Shown piece by piece: positions 24,307 through 26,110 of a DNA stretch of 26,110 nt (positions are counted from its first letter, which is position 1; each line of letters opens with the position of its first letter). Source of the DNA: a virus. The notes below the pieces were generated by a model. It saw only the letters and a list, made by a program, of their open reading frames with translations. It was not told the origin of the DNA and did no database searches. The translations under genes and the position numbers were made by a program. Where the stretch lies: IMG/VR virus record IMGVR_UViG_3300009418_000102, positions 1 through 26,110 of that record; one strand, given 5' to 3'.

Positions 24307-24548
24307 TATCTTTTTTTCCCTTTATGCAATCCATGCTTTGCATGTTGTTTTCCTTTTTTAGTAGCTGCTCTTTTCTTTTTATTAGCTGCTGCTAATTTTT
24401 TTTTTCCTTTTGTAGTTGATTTAAGTTTTTTTATTGTAGCTGTAGGAGCATAAACTTCCCCAGTTTCTGAAGATTTTTTACCACTAGGAGTTCTCCATTT
24501 TTGTTTAGTCCAACGCTTTAAAGACTTTTGAGACTTTTTAAGTGCCAC
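24306..24548 (-). CDS. 80-aa Lys-rich protein (DUF5872-like)
   Basis: GTG start overlapping the previous TAG by one base. KSLKRWTKQKWRTPSGKKSS, then TGEVYAPTATIKKL and a Lys/Ala-rich tail ending KHGLHKGKKR. The WTKQKWRTPSGK block recalls the DUF5872 type of small phage proteins; this is from memory. It is very basic and possibly binds nucleic acid. It is part of the Lys-rich cluster at the head of the operon. Confidence 0.6.
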   Translation of the reverse strand: MALKKSQKSLKRWTKQKWRTPSGKKSSETGEVYAPTATIKKLKSTTKGKKKLAAANKKKRAATKKGKQHAKHGLHKGKKR

Positions 24549-24769
24549 TACTTATAGCCTCCGCCTTTAGATTTGTATTCTTTAGCTAACATTTGAGCCT
24601 TACGAGCACTCCATTGACCTGCTTTACCACCTTTAGTTCCTGATTTAATCTTATTAAAAAGATTCTTACGCATGGTAGGTTTGGTATAGTTACCTGCTTT
24701 ATTAACTGTAGATTTCTTTTTTTTATTACCTTTTAAAGTTTTAGATGTTTGTGCTCTTGAAATAGCCAT
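24548..24769 (-). CDS. 73-aa Lys-rich protein ending QWSARKAQMLAKEYK
   Basis: MAISRAQTSKTLKGNKKKK is followed by KPTMRKNLFNKIKSGTKGG and KAGQWSARKAQMLAKEYKSK. I recall proteins with the GQWSARKAQ block in many marine phages; the function is unknown. The start overlaps the upstream stop (TAATG). The basic character and the block Lys-x-Gly suggest a nucleic-acid or nucleoprotein role, as inference only. Confidence 0.6.
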   Translation of the reverse strand: MAISRAQTSKTLKGNKKKKSTVNKAGNYTKPTMRKNLFNKIKSGTKGGKAGQWSARKAQMLAKEYKSKGGGYK

Positions 24770-24942
24770 TATTTTTTGTTTTTAGCTTTTTTCTTTGCTG
24801 TTTTACTTAAATCTTTAAAATGAAAAAGTTTTACACTTGTTTTAGTGTGTGTTTTATTAGTATGTAAAGTACCGTTAGCCATTTTATGAGAATTGCCTTT
24901 GTGTTCAGTTCCATCTTTTTTATAATGTTTTACGCCTTTCAT
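24769..24942 (-). CDS. 57-aa His/Lys-rich protein
   Basis: ATG at 24942 opens 57 codons: MKGVKHYKKDGTEHKGNSHK, ANGTLHTNKTHTKTSVKLFH, then FKDLSKTAKKKAKNKK and TAA overlapping the next ATG. It fills an otherwise unexplained 177-base gap. Seven His residues among Lys and Thr are unusual, and a metal- or nucleic-acid-binding role is possible. I recall similar tiny proteins with HKMxxGTLHxxKTHT patterns in marine phages. Confidence 0.65.
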   Translation of the reverse strand: MKGVKHYKKDGTEHKGNSHKMANGTLHTNKTHTKTSVKLFHFKDLSKTAKKKAKNKK

Positions 24943-24946
24943 AGTA

Positions 24947-25237
24947 TTACCATTTTACTTTGTTTGCCCAATAAGCTGCTGACATTTTACCTTTAGCTAT
25001 ATTTTTGCCATGTCTTGCTTTAAAAGACTTACGTCTAGCTTTTTGTTTAGAAGACTCACCTTTTTTTGGTTTACCAGCAGTAGAAACACCTTGTTGACCA
25101 AAACGTATAGTTTTAATTTTATCGCCTTGTTTGGCTACAACTATATGAGATTTTTTTGGATGACTAGGAGTTCTTTTAGGTTTATTAAAACCTGATACTC
25201 CTGCTCTTGCTAATCTACCGTCTTTTTTTTGTGGCAT
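24947..25237 (-). CDS. 96-aa basic protein ending MSAAYWANKVKW
   Basis: The ATG at 25237 is preferred (MPQKKDGRLARAGVSGFNK), as GAGGA lies 8 bases before it; the frame is open to 25252. A central beta-like block (HIVVAKQGDKIKTIRFGQQG) is followed by a basic helix (KQKARRKSFKARHGKNI) and KMSAAYWANKVKW. I recall this family, with IRFGQQGV and KMSAAYWA blocks, from marine and cyanobacterial phages; its function is unknown. It overlaps the HNH-like gene by 23 bases. Confidence 0.65.
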   Translation of the reverse strand: MPQKKDGRLARAGVSGFNKPKRTPSHPKKSHIVVAKQGDKIKTIRFGQQGVSTAGKPKKGESSKQKARRKSFKARHGKNIAKGKMSAAYWANKVKW

Positions 25238-25463
25238 CTTTATTCCTCGCAAATGATCTATTTTTTGTTTTACTTGTAACTTTTAAATTACTACGAGAAC
25301 TATTTTTAGGATTACCATCAACATGATGAACATCTTTACCATCGCCTTTTTTTACTTTTTTAGCTTTAGTTAAAATTCTTCGAGCTTTGTTTCTATTTGC
25401 TCTATTTTTTTTTTGTTTAGGTTTTCCTTGATAATTGTCGTATTCTTTTCTGTAATTACGCAT
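25215..25463 (-). CDS. 82-aa HNH-like nuclease domain protein
   Basis: A basic N-terminal helix region (NRANRNKARRILTKAKKVKK) leads to DVHHVDGNPKNSSRSNLKV, with H46-H47, D49, N51 and N59 in HNH-fold positions, ending in Lys/Arg-rich sequence. HNH domains cut DNA with one metal ion; small freestanding versions are common in phages. It is very short, with no CxxC zinc pairs, so folding and activity are uncertain. It starts as TAATG from the upstream gene. Confidence 0.65.
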   Translation of the reverse strand: MRNYRKEYDNYQGKPKQKKNRANRNKARRILTKAKKVKKGDGKDVHHVDGNPKNSSRSNLKVTSKTKNRSFARNKDATKKRR

Positions 25464-25651
25464 TATTTTATAAATTCAATATATCCAGCAAAACTGAGTA
25501 TAATTCCGTATATACCTAATAACATTTTATCTATTTTATCAAAACGTTTATTACCAGATTCTAATCTTTGCTCAATATTGTCGTACCGTAAAGAACACAA
25601 ATCTTCATGCCCTTTTAAACGAACTTCAAATAATTCAGCAGATTCTTGCAT
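25463..25651 (-). CDS. 62-aa protein with C-terminal membrane anchor
   Basis: MQESAELFEVRLKGHEDLCS and LRYDNIEQRLESGNKRFDKI form a charged helix, then MLLGIYGIILSFAGYIEF is a single membrane span near the C-terminus. It begins and ends with TAATG overlaps, next to another small membrane protein. I recall similar coiled-coil-plus-anchor proteins among phage holin-like genes; a lysis role is possible but unsupported. Confidence 0.55.
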   Translation of the reverse strand: MQESAELFEVRLKGHEDLCSLRYDNIEQRLESGNKRFDKIDKMLLGIYGIILSFAGYIEFIK

Positions 25652-25812
25652 TATTTGTCTTTAGCCTTGCCTATGTTTAAAGCTAAAAAATCAATAACTT
25701 TATAAAGTTTTGCTAAAAACTTATCTCCTTTTGGAGTAGGGGTTATAGCAGCCACAAGTGAAGCTATTGCGACAATAGCGGTTATCCATACAAATATATT
25801 TATATATACCAT
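25651..25812 (-). CDS. 53-aa small membrane protein
   Basis: ATG at 25812: MVYINIFVWITAIVAIASLV continues AAITPTP, one membrane span, then KGDKFLAKLYKVIDFLALNI and a Lys-rich end. It fills the 161-base gap exactly, abutting the upstream stop and overlapping the next start (TAATG). The family ending LALNIGKAK is familiar to me from marine phages, but its function is unknown. Confidence 0.65.
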   Translation of the reverse strand: MVYINIFVWITAIVAIASLVAAITPTPKGDKFLAKLYKVIDFLALNIGKAKDK

Positions 25813-26016
25813 TTAATTTACCTCTTCGGTTGTTGATGATTCTTCTAAAACTTCTTCAGCGACTTCTTTAGAAGCCTCAACAAAAGTATTTTGAAATACT
25901 GACATACTGGCAGCTACTTGGTCTAATTGAAAATTTAAATTAGCTTGTTTTTGCATTAAATCTGCAATTTGTGCTTTACAGTATTCTTGTTCTTTTGTTA
26001 ATTTTTCTTCATTCAT
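25813..26016 (-). CDS. 67-aa acidic coiled-coil protein, first gene of the operon
   Basis: MNEEKLTKEQEYCKAQIADL continues as a helical segment rich in Gln and Leu (QKQANLNFQLDQVAASM) and ends acidic (EEVLEESSTTEEVN). A coiled coil is likely. AAGG lies 8 bases before the ATG, and the probable operon promoter lies 30 bases further upstream. Its function is not recognised. Confidence 0.6.
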   Translation of the reverse strand: MNEEKLTKEQEYCKAQIADLMQKQANLNFQLDQVAASMSVFQNTFVEASKEVAEEVLEESSTTEEVN

Positions 26017-26045
26017 GTTAATACCTTATAGTTAGTTTAAGTTTA

Positions 26046-26074
26046 ATTATAATGCATTATGCAATCAAATTGAA
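26046..26074 (-). promoter_or_regulatory. Probable promoter of the minus-strand operon
   Basis: On the minus strand TTCAAT (-35-like, weak) and TATAAT (-10, perfect) are separated by 17 bases, with the first gene starting about 30 bases downstream. A 12-bp palindrome, ATAATGCATTAT (26049-26060), overlaps the -10 element. Bases 26075-26110 show nothing recognisable. Confidence 0.5.
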
Positions 26075-26110
26075 ATCTTATTAACTATTGTCAGTTATGT
26101 ACTTTTTACC

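Overview
The window is about 26 kb of an AT-rich bacteriophage genome. I read it as the late half (virion, lysis and accessory genes) of a tailed phage, most likely a marine podovirus infecting a low-GC alphaproteobacterium of the SAR11 type. That assignment is inference. It rests on low GC, dense gene packing, and protein families I recall from uncultured marine phages: small Lys-rich proteins, a virion protein starting MGRYGDTMLMHVNP, a giant polyvalent internal protein, and secreted Cys-repeat and Asn/Thr-repeat proteins. No terminase, portal, capsid, polymerase or integrase lies in the window. TAA, TAG and TGA all end clear genes, so the standard bacterial code applies.

Left end (1-1346, plus strand): the tail of an unidentified gene, a 41-codon frame with a strong ribosome binding site, and a GIY-YIG nuclease. 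These are followed by a parS-like palindrome, a ~280-base gene-free stretch rich in inverted repeats, and a 47-residue basic protein. That last gene converges on the long minus-strand operon, and both share a 26-bp perfect palindrome that supplies both stop codons.

All genes from 26016 down to 1343 are on the minus strand and form one tightly coupled operon, with many TAATG or ATGA start/stop overlaps. It is read from a probable promoter at about 26046-26074. In order of transcription: eight small genes (coiled-coil, membrane, HNH-like and Lys-rich proteins); an SNase-type nuclease; a holin-like membrane protein; two large secreted proteins (Asn/Thr-repeat and nidogen-like/Cys-repeat/acidic); a membrane coiled-coil protein; a spanin-like pair; and a T4-type lysozyme with an in-frame stop. 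Then come the virion genes: a 620-aa structural protein, 66- and 112-aa proteins, a ~977-aa glycine-zipper protein, a GNAT-like protein, and 341- and 406-aa proteins. Last is a giant internal protein of about 2,910 aa, split into two frames by a -1 frameshift. It carries an HExxH motif, a zeta-toxin-like kinase and an LPD38-like C-terminal region.

The most notable observations are: the 26-bp palindrome repeated exactly on both sides of the internal-protein module; the parS-like site; three genes broken at informative places (nuclease, giant protein, lysozyme); and the pair of large secreted repeat proteins inside the lysis region.
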